A DNA stretch of 64,000 bases from JADCRZ01 sp031399065 (GTDB taxonomy: Bacteria > Bacteroidota > Bacteroidia > Chitinophagales > Chitinophagaceae). The stretch spans positions 47,371 through 111,370 of the forward strand of contig JANNOM010000021.1 in assembly GCA_031399065.1 (NCBI GenBank). The letters run 5' to 3'. Below are positions 35,453 through 43,867 of this stretch, piece by piece. The position numbers and the translations under genes were made by a program. Position 1 is the first letter of the stretch. Each line of letters begins with the position of its first letter. The notes beneath the pieces were generated by a model. The model made no database searches. It saw nothing but the letters and a program-made list of their open reading frames with translations, and was not told the DNA's origin.

Positions 35453-35507
35453 TGGTAGTAGAATAACTGGTGGTAGAATAGCTGGTTGATATAACTCGTA
35501 GTATAAC
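35453..35507 (+). repeat. Short degenerate tandem repeat after frr
   Basis: Four imperfect units follow the frr stop: TGGTAGTAGAATAAC (35453-35467), TGGTGGTAGAATAGC (35468-35482), TGGTTGATATAAC (35483-35495) and TCGTAGTATAAC (35496-35507). Unit length falls from 15 to 12. No ORF or hairpin explains it; it looks like slippage-born repeats that are decaying. Confidence 0.6.
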
Positions 35508-35546
35508 TAACTTGTAAGCATGATATAAGACCTGAATGTCCTAAAT

Positions 35547-35610
35547 AAAAAAAGGGGCCAGGATAGAAATCCAGCCCCGTTTTTAAAATCCAATATCCTA
35601 TGAAAAACCG
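35547..35610 (-). ncRNA. Small RNA gene, copy 2 of the family
   Basis: Positions 35610-35577 on the minus strand are identical over 34 nt to 16070-16103. A terminator follows with stem GGGG/CCCC, inner GGAT/ATCC, the same TTCT loop, and seven T ending at 35547. Compared with copy 1 (GGAG/CTCC and GTAT/ATAC) the stem bases change in pairs. The gldKLMN transcript has its own terminator at 35735-35766, so this is a separate unit and not a 3' tail of that operon. On the plus strand the same hairpin is followed by GTTTTT, so it may also end frr. Confidence 0.72.
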
Positions 35611-35613
35611 TTG

Positions 35614-35661
35614 TAAAAATAGCAAAACATTCTCATTAAACAATACCCAATAGTGGGTATT
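35614..35661 (-). promoter_or_regulatory. Promoter and NarL-type palindrome upstream of RNA copy 2
   Basis: On the minus strand TTG (35643-35641), 19 bases, TATTTTTA (35621-35614) match the Bacteroidota -33/-7 pair with one mismatch. The -7 element ends 3 bases before the conserved RNA block. AATACCCA (35642-35649) and TGGGTATT (35654-35661) form an 8-4-8 inverted repeat overlapping the -33. It can be read as two TACCCAN heptamers facing each other across two bases, as in NarL-class response-regulator sites. Confidence 0.5.
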
Positions 35662-35734
35662 TTTGAAAATAATTTTATAGGCTCATCTTCTATAATTCAG
35701 GCCCATACACTATTTCGGAAGTTTACTAATACAA

Positions 35735-35766
35735 AAAGAGGTATCGTAATTGTACGATACCTCTTT
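35735..35766 (-). terminator. Terminator of the gldKLMN operon
   Basis: AAAGAGGTATCGT (35735-35747) and ACGATACCTCTTT (35754-35766) form a perfect 13-bp stem with a 6-nt loop. On the minus strand it is followed by a T run. It lies 21 bases beyond the gldN stop. Confidence 0.85.
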
Positions 35767-35786
35767 AATCTCATTTTGGGAAATTC

Positions 35787-36818
35787 TTAATACTGCCAGA
35801 GATCCTGCTCGTAATTAAAAATCTTTTCCTTGATATTTTCTCCTTCCAGTAAACGCAGGATAGGGTCTTTTACATAACCTGCAATAAACTGGTCGTATGG
35901 ATTATCTACAGTAGATTTAATGATACGGCTGGAGAACATGCGGCTTTCAAATACTTCTTCCCAGCTTAAACGGGCTCCATAGTTTTTACCATTGTACGCT
36001 TCAAACTTGGAAAGTATAGCACGCATATCGGGATAGTATACCCAGAACAACGGCGTTACATCCCTGTATGAACCATCTTCGTTCTTAATAGTTTTTAGAG
36101 GAGCAATACCAAGTATCCTGGTATGGAGGCGGCTTGATTCTTTATCGAATACCACGTCTTCTTTAACCCAGTATTTCTCCACGTCATCCGGGTTAAACTC
36201 CTGGGTGATCACGGTGTCTTTTGTATATCCTTTAGAACCGTCCGGGTCTTTCGACCAGTCGTTGATCTGCTTTACCACCGGCTTACCAACCAGTTGTACA
36301 ACTATATCCTTAAAAGGCATAGGAGTAGTAAACCGGTCATCATCAGAACTGAACGCTGTAACTTCTCCGCTCTTTATTGAGTTGAGCAGTATATTAATAA
36401 ACCGCTGGTTGCCATTATCATCATCTGCCTTGTAGATAAAGGGGAGATTCATCTTTTCATGAACGTCTATTTCTCTCCAGAGGCGCTGACGGTAAACGGC
36501 ATCGTCCTCACGGATATGCTCATACTGAAGCGGTGTTCTGTCTTTTACCAGATTGCGGTCTATCGCATTATCGTTACGAAGGCTTTTACGCACTTCGCTG
36601 AGCTTAATATCCGGCTCCGGTAAAGCGGCCGGGGTGGTGTCCTGCGCAGGAGCAGCTATCGTTGAAGATGCATTGCCCCGGTTTTTGCTGGTAGCCACTT
36701 TTTTGGAGGTAGTCGTTCTTTTTTTGGTAGTGCGCTTTTTCGCCTGGGCGTCTGCCTGCTGCGTGGCAACAGCCATTACAACGACTAACAGTATTAATTT
36801 GATAATGCGATTTTTCAT
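35787..36818 (-). CDS. gldN: Gliding motility / type IX secretion protein GldN (PorN)
   Basis: Periplasmic part of the type IX secretion core, forming with GldK the ring that meets the outer membrane. The 343-aa protein has a signal peptide ending near residue 24 (TQQADA). A low-complexity Lys/Thr/Arg-rich stretch follows (KKRTTKKRTTTSKK). The GldN domain then runs from about residue 85 to the end (IREDDAVYRQRLWREIDVHEKMNLPF and later LLWVYYPDMR-type segments). Last gene of gldKLMN, 31 bases after gldM, with a terminator behind it. Confidence 0.94.
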   Translation of the reverse strand: MKNRIIKLILLVVVMAVATQQADAQAKKRTTKKRTTTSKKVATSKNRGNASSTIAAPAQDTTPAALPEPDIKLSEVRKSLRNDNAIDRNLVKDRTPLQYEHIREDDAVYRQRLWREIDVHEKMNLPFIYKADDDNGNQRFINILLNSIKSGEVTAFSSDDDRFTTPMPFKDIVVQLVGKPVVKQINDWSKDPDGSKGYTKDTVITQEFNPDDVEKYWVKEDVVFDKESSRLHTRILGIAPLKTIKNEDGSYRDVTPLFWVYYPDMRAILSKFEAYNGKNYGARLSWEEVFESRMFSSRIIKSTVDNPYDQFIAGYVKDPILRLLEGENIKEKIFNYEQDLWQY

Positions 36819-36849
36819 AATTCGTCCTTATTTAACAACTGAAATATTC

Positions 36850-38382
36850 TTATTTTAACTGGAACGCCAGGGTAGGCAATTCTCTCACTTTACCATCCGG
36901 TCCTTTCACCCGTATCTGGTCGAAGAAAATAGATGTACCCGGACCAGCCGAATTAACGATATTGGCTGCTCCGCCACTCCATCTTGGTCCTTCGTTGGTA
37001 GCTTCCTTATACACACTAAAGCTACCGCCATTGGCACCCAACCTGTACCCAACTACCTGGAAAGGCGCGTCGAATTCAGAATCAAGTAATTTGGCCAACA
37101 CACCACCCTGTACTTTAAAATCAGCCGAGCTGATGCTTCCACCTTTTTTACCACCAACCATGGCGGTAGGATCAGGTAACGCTTTACAACGGATGGGGAA
37201 AGCACTTGTTTTACCGTCTACGGTAATTTTAATCTCAGCCGGACCTACCGCTGTAGGTTTGGCTATGTATCTGTCACCCCCGGCGGAAGTCAGACTTCCG
37301 GCAGTGAAGGATGGTTTCATTTTTTCGCGGCCTGCAGAACCGGCAGATATAGTCAGCGGGTTCTCAACACCTACGTACATTACGTTCATTTTCTCCAAGA
37401 AGATAGAAGATCCGGAAGGGATACCTACGGTATACTTGATCTCCTTGGTTAAGGTACCAATAGAACCATCCGGTTTCTTGAAAGATACGTTTACATTCAC
37501 CGATTTTTCACCGGCTCCGCTTACCGTTGTTTTGTAAACGGCCACTCCATCATTGTTAAGTCCAACACCGGCACCGTTGATCGTTACGGAAGGTAATGCC
37601 GCTTTCGAGAAAGCGCCTACACCTGCCGTAATTTCAAGTTCCTGGCCTGGCATCAGGTATGTCGAGTTTGTTCCGGCAAAGGCCTGAAACGCATCAAATA
37701 CTACTTCCACTTCACCAATTGCTTTGTGGCAATAATCAACTATCTGAGCTTCTGAATTTTTTACATCATTCTGGAATTTGCTAAGAATAGTAACGGCTGC
37801 GATGGCAGGGGTCATGTGAAAATAACTGTTAGCCCAGTCTTTCTGACCTAGATCACCGTTCTGCGCTTTAGGCACTGTAACATCCAATGGAAGTGATTTT
37901 TCGAACTCGGCTTTCTTCTCGGGGAGAATAGCAAGCAACTGCTTCTTATATTCTACCAGTTTCTGTTCCAGTTCCTTACCTGCAGGTCCTTCTACCAGTA
38001 AATGAGTAGAAGCTTCCAGATCGTCATCACTGAATGTTTCATCAGGAGTGCCGAGTTTTTCGCCTTTTGCTGCTGTCTTAAGGTCTGTTTTCAGATCTTC
38101 GATATACTTAGACATTCCTTCAGAAAGCTTTTTGGCTTGCTCAGCTTTGGGCCACCAGATGGCTGCTTTTTCAGCCGTTTCCGGTTTCTTTAATTTGGAC
38201 TGGAACGATTTAAACGTAGTGGCGTTTTTATCATCCACTACAAGATTCGCATGTAATATGCTATTATTAACGGTTTTAAAGGCATTTAATATCTCAGATG
38301 ATACGTTTAGTGCCAGCAATGCTGTCAGCACCAAATACATCATATTGATCATCTTCTGCCGGGGCTCTTTAGGTAGAGACAT
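36850..38382 (-). CDS. gldM: Gliding motility / type IX secretion protein GldM (PorM)
   Basis: Stator-rotor component that couples the inner-membrane motor to the periplasm. The 510-aa protein has an N-terminal membrane helix (about 10-33: MINMMYLVLTALLALNVSSE) with Arg8 just before it, equivalent to the conserved Arg in studied GldM proteins. Four periplasmic domains follow (about 40-510). The ending KGPDGKVRELPTLAFQLK is typical. It lies between gldL (50 bases) and gldN (31 bases). Confidence 0.95.
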   Translation of the reverse strand: MSLPKEPRQKMINMMYLVLTALLALNVSSEILNAFKTVNNSILHANLVVDDKNATTFKSFQSKLKKPETAEKAAIWWPKAEQAKKLSEGMSKYIEDLKTDLKTAAKGEKLGTPDETFSDDDLEASTHLLVEGPAGKELEQKLVEYKKQLLAILPEKKAEFEKSLPLDVTVPKAQNGDLGQKDWANSYFHMTPAIAAVTILSKFQNDVKNSEAQIVDYCHKAIGEVEVVFDAFQAFAGTNSTYLMPGQELEITAGVGAFSKAALPSVTINGAGVGLNNDGVAVYKTTVSGAGEKSVNVNVSFKKPDGSIGTLTKEIKYTVGIPSGSSIFLEKMNVMYVGVENPLTISAGSAGREKMKPSFTAGSLTSAGGDRYIAKPTAVGPAEIKITVDGKTSAFPIRCKALPDPTAMVGGKKGGSISSADFKVQGGVLAKLLDSEFDAPFQVVGYRLGANGGSFSVYKEATNEGPRWSGGAANIVNSAGPGTSIFFDQIRVKGPDGKVRELPTLAFQLK

Positions 38383-38432
38383 CGGATCTTGGTTTTAAAT
38401 TACTTAAATTAGTTTACCTCTGAATTATGATA

Positions 38433-39194
38433 CTATCGTCCCTGCATTGCACTCAGCATGTTGCCATAAACCTGGTTTAAACTACCGAGGTTCTTAGCCA
38501 GCAAACCGATTTGCTCCTGCGTTTTCTTAGCATCATCCACACTACCCTGCATAGCTTGTGAAGCCGTTACAAGATTGCTATAAAAATTATTCATCGCTTT
38601 CAGGTGATTATTGGTATCCTGTAATTCCAGTTCGTAAATAGTATTCAGGGAACCAAGATTTTTTGTTAACACCTGCACCTGGCCATGAAACTGCTTGGTA
38701 CTTTCAGATGCTTCGTTAAAGCTCTGCATAGTAGCAGCCGATTTAACATACACGTCTTTCATAGTGCCCATTGCAGTAGCGGCTTCTTTTGTTTTTGTTG
38801 TATAGTCGCTAGTAGCAGCCACTACATCCGTTACATCTTTAATCTGGTTAACGGTTGTTCCGAACTTTTGGAAACCGTCGCTTAAACTTTTTAAAGAAGC
38901 GGGAGTGATATTAGCTTCGTTCATCATTTTATCCAGTTTGTCAACAGAAGGATTACCACTTCCAGCCAGGTTCATTTTAGGTAATGCTTCAGCCAGGGCT
39001 GCCATTTCGTTGCCGGGAGGTGGCAGAAATGCGTACACCAGGAATATAAATGCTTCTGTCAACAATCCTACTGTCAGCATCAGGTTCGCTCCTGGCCAGT
39101 GAAGGATCTTAAAAAGGGCACCTACGATTACTACCGATGCGCCGATACACACTATGTAATTTACTACTTTGTCCGTTGTTGATGAGCCTGCCAT
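38433..39194 (-). CDS. gldL: Gliding motility / type IX secretion motor protein GldL (PorL)
   Basis: Proton-driven inner-membrane motor subunit. Two membrane helices lie at about residues 12-31 and 37-55. Glu47 in GLLTEAFIF sits in the second helix and corresponds to the key acidic residue of the motor. A long cytoplasmic coiled-coil tail follows (about 90-253) with two near-repeats, VQVLTKNLGSLNTIYELEL and IGLLAKNLGSLNQVYGNML. Length 253 aa is normal. Confidence 0.95.
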   Translation of the reverse strand: MAGSSTTDKVVNYIVCIGASVVIVGALFKILHWPGANLMLTVGLLTEAFIFLVYAFLPPPGNEMAALAEALPKMNLAGSGNPSVDKLDKMMNEANITPASLKSLSDGFQKFGTTVNQIKDVTDVVAATSDYTTKTKEAATAMGTMKDVYVKSAATMQSFNEASESTKQFHGQVQVLTKNLGSLNTIYELELQDTNNHLKAMNNFYSNLVTASQAMQGSVDDAKKTQEQIGLLAKNLGSLNQVYGNMLSAMQGR

Positions 39195-39327
39195 GATTTC
39201 TGAATTTTAAATAGGTTTATTATAAAAGAGTTTAGAGTACAGGGGATCATTTTGATTCCTGCGATCAATTATTAAACGATTGGTTGTTGAAAAAATTTCA
39301 CCTGCAGAACGTTATATTATTAACATT

Positions 39328-40608
39328 CTACCTTTTCCCCTGGGTTGGCGGAAGATCGATTACACAACGGAAGCCGATATAGGATTTCGTAGTATCCTGA
39401 TACTCGTATGCACGGGTACCGGTCTGCAAAAAGAACCCTACGTCTTTCCAGCTTCCACCACGTAGCACCTTGCGTTTCATGCGGGGAGGATCGGTGTCGG
39501 TTGCATTGTACCGTATGTCCGGATTCATATCGTGCTGGAAGTTGTAACCTCCTTCATAATATAAAGAGGAAGTCCATTCGGCCACATTACCTGCCATATT
39601 GTACAGACCGAAGTCGTTAGGCCAGTAAGCATCCGCGCGAACGGTATAAAATCCGCCATCTTCCGGGTAGTTACCACGGCCTGGTTTAAAGTTGGCTAAT
39701 AAACAACCTTTCCGGTTCCTCAGGTAATAGTTACCCCATGGGAACATGGACTGGGAGCGGCCGCCGCGGGAAGCATATTCCCACTCTGCTTCTGTAGGCA
39801 GGCGGAAATCCGATTCAGGCGTTCTGTTCTTTGATTCCAGGAAGGAGTTAAGATACTGTGATCTCCATTCGCAGAAAGCGGTAGCCTGTGTCCAGTTTAC
39901 ACCCACTACCGGGTAATTATTAAAAGCGGGGTGAGCAAAATAACGCTTGGTCATTGGCTCATTGTAAGAATAAGAGAAGTCTCTTATCCAGGCAAGCGTA
40001 TCCGGGTAAATCCGGATATCTTTCTTTACGATGAACTTCGAACGTGCTTTCCCTGCATTTTCGCGTTTAGCTGCTTCTTTGGTATCGAAGGTTTCAGAAT
40101 GATATATCAGCTTGGAGGCATCGATCTCTCTTTTACCAAAGATCCTGTTCTCCGGAGAATACATCAGTTGATCCATCTTTTCAAGGGTAGCTTTATCATT
40201 CCACTTAATAGTCTGGGCCTTTTTCCAGTCAACGTAATCGACACCTTCCTGATTTTTTACGTAGCCAAGCACTTTCGCCGCAATGGAATCGCGCACCCAG
40301 TAAACGAACTGGCGGTATTCCGAATTGGTGATTTCAGTGGCGTCCATCCAGAATCCATTGATGGACACTTGCTTGTTACGCGCAGTGTAGGCGAAGTTCA
40401 CATCTTCATCACTAGGGCCCATATGGAATGTTCCCGGTGGAATGTACACCATTCCCGGAGGTTTGGGCATTACATACTTTTTGCTTAGCGCTACTCCACG
40501 CAGCTGGCCATCGCTGGTAGTTCCTTTGGAAGACTTGCCTCCAAATTTGCTACAACTCGCCAGCATAAACATGAAACATAACGCTATGAGCGTTGACAGG
40601 TTTCTCAT
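39328..40608 (-). CDS. gldK: Gliding motility / type IX secretion lipoprotein GldK (PorK)
   Basis: Outer-membrane lipoprotein that builds the periplasmic ring with GldN. Signal peptide and lipobox MLASC give Cys19. The rest is a formylglycine-generating-enzyme-like (FGE-sulfatase) fold: MVYIPPGTFHMGPSDED, INGFWMDATEITNSEYRQF, RLPTEAEWEYASRGG, NMAGNVAEWT and VLRGGSWKD. The frame is open 18 codons upstream, but the ATG at 40608 puts the signal peptide at the N-terminus. First gene of gldKLMN. Confidence 0.95.
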   Translation of the reverse strand: MRNLSTLIALCFMFMLASCSKFGGKSSKGTTSDGQLRGVALSKKYVMPKPPGMVYIPPGTFHMGPSDEDVNFAYTARNKQVSINGFWMDATEITNSEYRQFVYWVRDSIAAKVLGYVKNQEGVDYVDWKKAQTIKWNDKATLEKMDQLMYSPENRIFGKREIDASKLIYHSETFDTKEAAKRENAGKARSKFIVKKDIRIYPDTLAWIRDFSYSYNEPMTKRYFAHPAFNNYPVVGVNWTQATAFCEWRSQYLNSFLESKNRTPESDFRLPTEAEWEYASRGGRSQSMFPWGNYYLRNRKGCLLANFKPGRGNYPEDGGFYTVRADAYWPNDFGLYNMAGNVAEWTSSLYYEGGYNFQHDMNPDIRYNATDTDPPRMKRKVLRGGSWKDVGFFLQTGTRAYEYQDTTKSYIGFRCVIDLPPTQGKR

Positions 40609-40670
40609 TTGCTTTAAATTAAGGGGTATAGGACACATAAATAATTTCATTAACATCAGCACTTCAAGAT

Positions 40671-40725
40671 TAAAATTAGTTATTCAGAACTCAAAAAAGG
40701 TGATTACAACTCCGTTTTTAACGGA
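40671..40725 (-). promoter_or_regulatory. gldK upstream region: promoter-like element and inverted repeat
   Basis: On the minus strand TAATTTTA (40678-40671) is one mismatch from TAnnTTTG and would give a leader of about 57 nt. Further upstream, 40711-40725 holds TCCGTT, TTT, AACGGA, a 6-3-6 inverted repeat centred about 50 bases upstream of the predicted start. That position suits an activator or repressor site. Confidence 0.4.
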
Positions 40726-41100
40726 TTCAATAACCTTATTATTGTATTCCGGCACTTAATTAGCCCGGAAATTTCGTTTTGGGTAAGAGGTAAAAGTAAA
40801 TCTACGCCTGGATGGGTTAGAACGTACGTAGATTCGACAAATATATAACCGGGATTCTACTTTCAGCCACGTTGCGAAAAAAAATAATCATACCTTCTCA
40901 AAACCTAAACGCACGCTCATTTTCATTTCATTCAACGCTGCAAAAAGTTTGCCTTACAGTTAACGCCTTTCAGATTGCATTATTGCATTTAGATGATCCC
41001 CACTTTAATGATTAAACTTTGGTAGAATACTCAAGAAAATGGTAGCTTCACATCCGCGTTTTAATATCTCTGGTTTTGGCTACTTCTTCGCGACTAAGAT
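40726..41100. other. Non-coding gap before the histidine kinase gene
   Basis: About 375 bases without a supported gene. TAAACTTTG at 41013-41021 (one base longer than the -7 consensus) is the only promoter-like element found for the kinase. No strong hairpin, repeat or small ORF stands out. Confidence 0.4.
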
Positions 41101-42729
41101 ATGGAAAAAAAAACAATTAATGCTTCGAAGGCTAAAAAGGTTACAAAAAAGTTAAATAGCAACATTTTTGATAACAAATTTGAAGGAAAACACCTCGATT
41201 TTCGGGCAAGCGAGCTATTTTTTAAGCAATTAATCGAAAGTCTCAAAGATTATTGCGTTTTTACCACAGACCTCCAGGGCAATATCAGCAGCTGGAATTC
41301 CGGGGCAAATATGCTTACCGGTTGGACGGAGGAACAGATTATCGGTAAAAATTCAGGAGTGCTGTATACGCTGACCGACAGAAGAAACAAACGGCACCTG
41401 CAGGAACTGATGATCGCCCGTAAAAAGGGGAAAGCAAGTAATGAGCGCTGGCATCTTAAAAAAGATGGCACCACCTTCTGGGGAAGCGGCCTGGTATTTC
41501 CTCTTTTCGATGAAAAACAAAAACTTAGGGGATACACCAAAGCGATGCGCGATCTTACCAAAGAGCGAAACAGCGAGCTGGCCCTTAAAGAAAGCGAGGC
41601 ATTTGCCCAAAGCATTTTTCACAGCAGCCCGGATTGCGTGAAAGTGCTGGATCTTCAGGCCAACCTGCTCACCATGAATGATGATGGTGTAAAAAATATG
41701 GAGATCGACGACTTTAGCCTTATGGAAGGGAAATGCTGGTTGAACTTCTGGGAAGGAGATCACGAGGCAGCCGTGAAGTCGGCCATAGCAAAAGCAAAAA
41801 GAGGAAAAACCGCCAGGTTCCAGGGACACGCACCCACCGCTAAGGGTACTTATAAATGGTGGGATGTTGTAATATCCCCCATCCGCGGCGCAGATGGAAA
41901 AGTGAAACAGCTACTGGCCGTATCAAGGGATATCTCCACTCAAAAAGAAGCGGAGCAGGAGAAGCAGAAGATGATCATAGAGCTTGAAACGGAAAAATCC
42001 AAACTCGAAAAGAACGAGGCAAGACTGTACCAGCTCCAGCAGCAAAAGGATGACTTTATCAGTATGGCCAGCCATGAACTTAAAACACCTATTACCAGCA
42101 TAAAAGCATACGGCCAGGTGCTGGAAAATATATTCCGGCAAAACAATCATGTAAAAGAAGCAGGAATGCTTTTAAAGCTGAATTCGCAGGTGGACAGGTT
42201 GACCAATCTGATAGAAGATCTGCTGGATGTAACTAAAATACAATCCGGACGATTGCAGTTTAAGGAAGACTATTTCGATTTTAATGAAACGGTAACGGAA
42301 GTAGTGGAAGAAATACAGCTTACAGCTCAGAAGCATTCCATCAATATGCGACTGGCCACAAGCCGTAGCATATACGGGGACAGGGAACGTATTTCGCAAA
42401 TACTTACCAACCTGATATCCAATGCCATAAAGTACTCCCCCCTCGCAAATCAGGTGATAGTGAGTACGGAATATACGAAAACGGAACTGGTCGTGTCCGT
42501 AAAGGATTTTGGCGTAGGAATCGCCAAAAGCAGCCAGGGCAGGATATTCGAGCAGTTTTACCGGGTTACAGGTGATAAACAAAATACCTTCCCGGGCCTT
42601 GGGCTCGGCTTATATATTTCCGCTGAAATAGCCCACAGAAGCGGTGGAAAAATATGGTTGAGAGAAAGCACTCCGGGTAAAGGATCTGTATTCTGTTTTT
42701 CCCTACCGCTTACCAACAAAAAGAAATGA
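41101..42729 (+). CDS. PAS-domain sensor histidine kinase
   Basis: A 542-aa soluble kinase without membrane segments. Two PAS/PAC units lie at about residues 35-160 and 165-290 (GNISSWNSGANMLTGWTEEQ; PDCVKVLDLQANLLTMNDDG). A coiled coil (290-320) leads to a HisKA dimerisation helix with the phospho-acceptor in SMASHELKTPITSI. The ATPase domain has NLISNAIKYSP (N box), VKDFGVGI (G1) and GLGLGLYI (G2). The PAS domains suggest a cytoplasmic cue such as redox state, light or a small ligand. No response regulator is adjacent, so it is an orphan kinase. Confidence 0.92.
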   Translation: MEKKTINASKAKKVTKKLNSNIFDNKFEGKHLDFRASELFFKQLIESLKDYCVFTTDLQGNISSWNSGANMLTGWTEEQIIGKNSGVLYTLTDRRNKRHLQELMIARKKGKASNERWHLKKDGTTFWGSGLVFPLFDEKQKLRGYTKAMRDLTKERNSELALKESEAFAQSIFHSSPDCVKVLDLQANLLTMNDDGVKNMEIDDFSLMEGKCWLNFWEGDHEAAVKSAIAKAKRGKTARFQGHAPTAKGTYKWWDVVISPIRGADGKVKQLLAVSRDISTQKEAEQEKQKMIIELETEKSKLEKNEARLYQLQQQKDDFISMASHELKTPITSIKAYGQVLENIFRQNNHVKEAGMLLKLNSQVDRLTNLIEDLLDVTKIQSGRLQFKEDYFDFNETVTEVVEEIQLTAQKHSINMRLATSRSIYGDRERISQILTNLISNAIKYSPLANQVIVSTEYTKTELVVSVKDFGVGIAKSSQGRIFEQFYRVTGDKQNTFPGLGLGLYISAEIAHRSGGKIWLRESTPGKGSVFCFSLPLTNKKK

Positions 42730-42767
42730 GAAACCAGCCATTAATGTAATCGCATTTGGTTAATTTG

Positions 42768-42845
42768 TTCGTCTAAAACATCATTCGAACGATAGACGAA
42801 GGAGAGGCGAAGGAGAGACGAACGAAAAAAACGGGGGAAAATAAG
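42768..42845 (+). repeat. Inverted repeat followed by a purine-rich repeat tract
   Basis: TTCGTCT (42768-42774) and AGACGAA (42794-42800) are an inverted repeat with a 19-nt loop that contains the palindrome TTCGAA. Directly after it GACGAAGGAGAG (42795-42806) and GCGAAGGAGAG (42807-42817) repeat, then ACGAACG, poly-A and GGGGG, giving about 45 nearly all-purine bases. No T tract follows, so it is not a standard terminator of the kinase gene. Confidence 0.5.
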
Positions 42846-43060
42846 GTTCGGCTTGAGGAGACACTTGTATCATCAAAACTTACGTTGTGAAGATAATAAA
42901 TATAATTGAACCAACAATAAGGATTGTTATTTGTTGTTAATTCAACAACTATCCGCGTTTTTAATACGTAAGTAATTGTGGCCGAGCGGCAACCATCTCA
43001 AAATGCTGAATAAATTGGTGAAACCGCTTACCTTTGTACATAATTTGAAATTTATATTCG
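42846..43060. other. Gap before the desaturase gene
   Basis: No gene is supported here. AACAAT, AAGG, ATTGTT (about 42912-42927) is a small inverted repeat. The promoter element of the desaturase gene is at 43029-43036. Confidence 0.4.
43029..43036 (+). promoter_or_regulatory. -7 promoter element of the desaturase gene
   Basis: TACCTTTG matches TAnnTTTG exactly, 24 bases before the ATG at 43061. Confidence 0.5.
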
Positions 43061-43867
43061 ATGGTGGCTATATTAATCTTCTTTTTCGCCCATTGGTTTT
43101 TATCCCTGTTTTTCCATACTTTTTTCCTGCACAGATATGCATCTCACCAGATGTATACCACCAGCAAAAGAACCGAAAAACTGTTTTATTTTCTTACCTG
43201 GTTCACTCAGGGTTCGTCGTTTCTGAATCCCAGGGCCTATGCAGTGATGCACAGGATGCACCATGTACACAGCGATACAGAACAGGACCCGCATTCTCCC
43301 CATTTTTTTAAAGATGTAATGGGAATGATGGTACATACTAAAAATATCTATCATGCTTTTTTAAGTGGTGAAAAAATGCCCGATCCCCAGTTTACGAAGG
43401 ATTACCTTCCAACCTGGGCAAAGCTGGACAAGATAGCGGACAGTACTTTGGTTCGGGTATTGTTCGGAATCGGATACACCGCTTTCTACATCTATTTCGC
43501 CCCTAATTACTGGTGGTTTTTATTACTTCCTATTCATTTTCTTATGGGGCCAGTACAGGGTGCCATCGTAAACTGGTGTGGACATAAATACGGCTATGCC
43601 AATTACAAGAATGGCGACCATTCGAAAAACTCTGAACCATTCGGTTTATTATTACTCGGTGAACTCTTCCAGAATAACCACCATAAACAGGGTACTAATC
43701 CTAATTTTGCGCGGAAATGGTTTGAGCTGGATCCTACATTCCAGGTAATGAAACTGATGCACTTCTTAAAGATCATCCGCCTGAAACCCGTTACCAGCAA
43801 TGATAATATCACTGGTAACAGGCGTATGACAGTCAGCAAAAGGATAAAAGAATCAGCTACCGCGTGA
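43061..43867 (+). CDS. Membrane fatty acid (acyl-CoA) desaturase
   Basis: A di-iron membrane desaturase of 268 aa that puts a double bond into acyl chains. The three His boxes are visible: HRYASH (24-29), HRMHH (64-68) and QNNHHK near residue 210. Membrane segments surround them. It is shorter than yeast-type delta-9 enzymes but close to bacterial ones. Its 3' end overlaps a small leftward ORF by 15 bases. Confidence 0.88.
   Translation: MVAILIFFFAHWFLSLFFHTFFLHRYASHQMYTTSKRTEKLFYFLTWFTQGSSFLNPRAYAVMHRMHHVHSDTEQDPHSPHFFKDVMGMMVHTKNIYHAFLSGEKMPDPQFTKDYLPTWAKLDKIADSTLVRVLFGIGYTAFYIYFAPNYWWFLLLPIHFLMGPVQGAIVNWCGHKYGYANYKNGDHSKNSEPFGLLLLGELFQNNHHKQGTNPNFARKWFELDPTFQVMKLMHFLKIIRLKPVTSNDNITGNRRMTVSKRIKESATA

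Noticed and set aside
41053..41063. ATCCGCGTTTT occurs here and again near 42953, before two different genes
   Set aside because: An 11-base match is expected many times by chance in a 64-kb window and the flanks do not align.
42979..42990. GTGGCCGAGCGG resembles the D-arm of a type II tRNA (Leu/Ser)
   Set aside because: No T-loop sequence of the GGTTCGAATCC type and no acceptor pairing follows within 90 bases.
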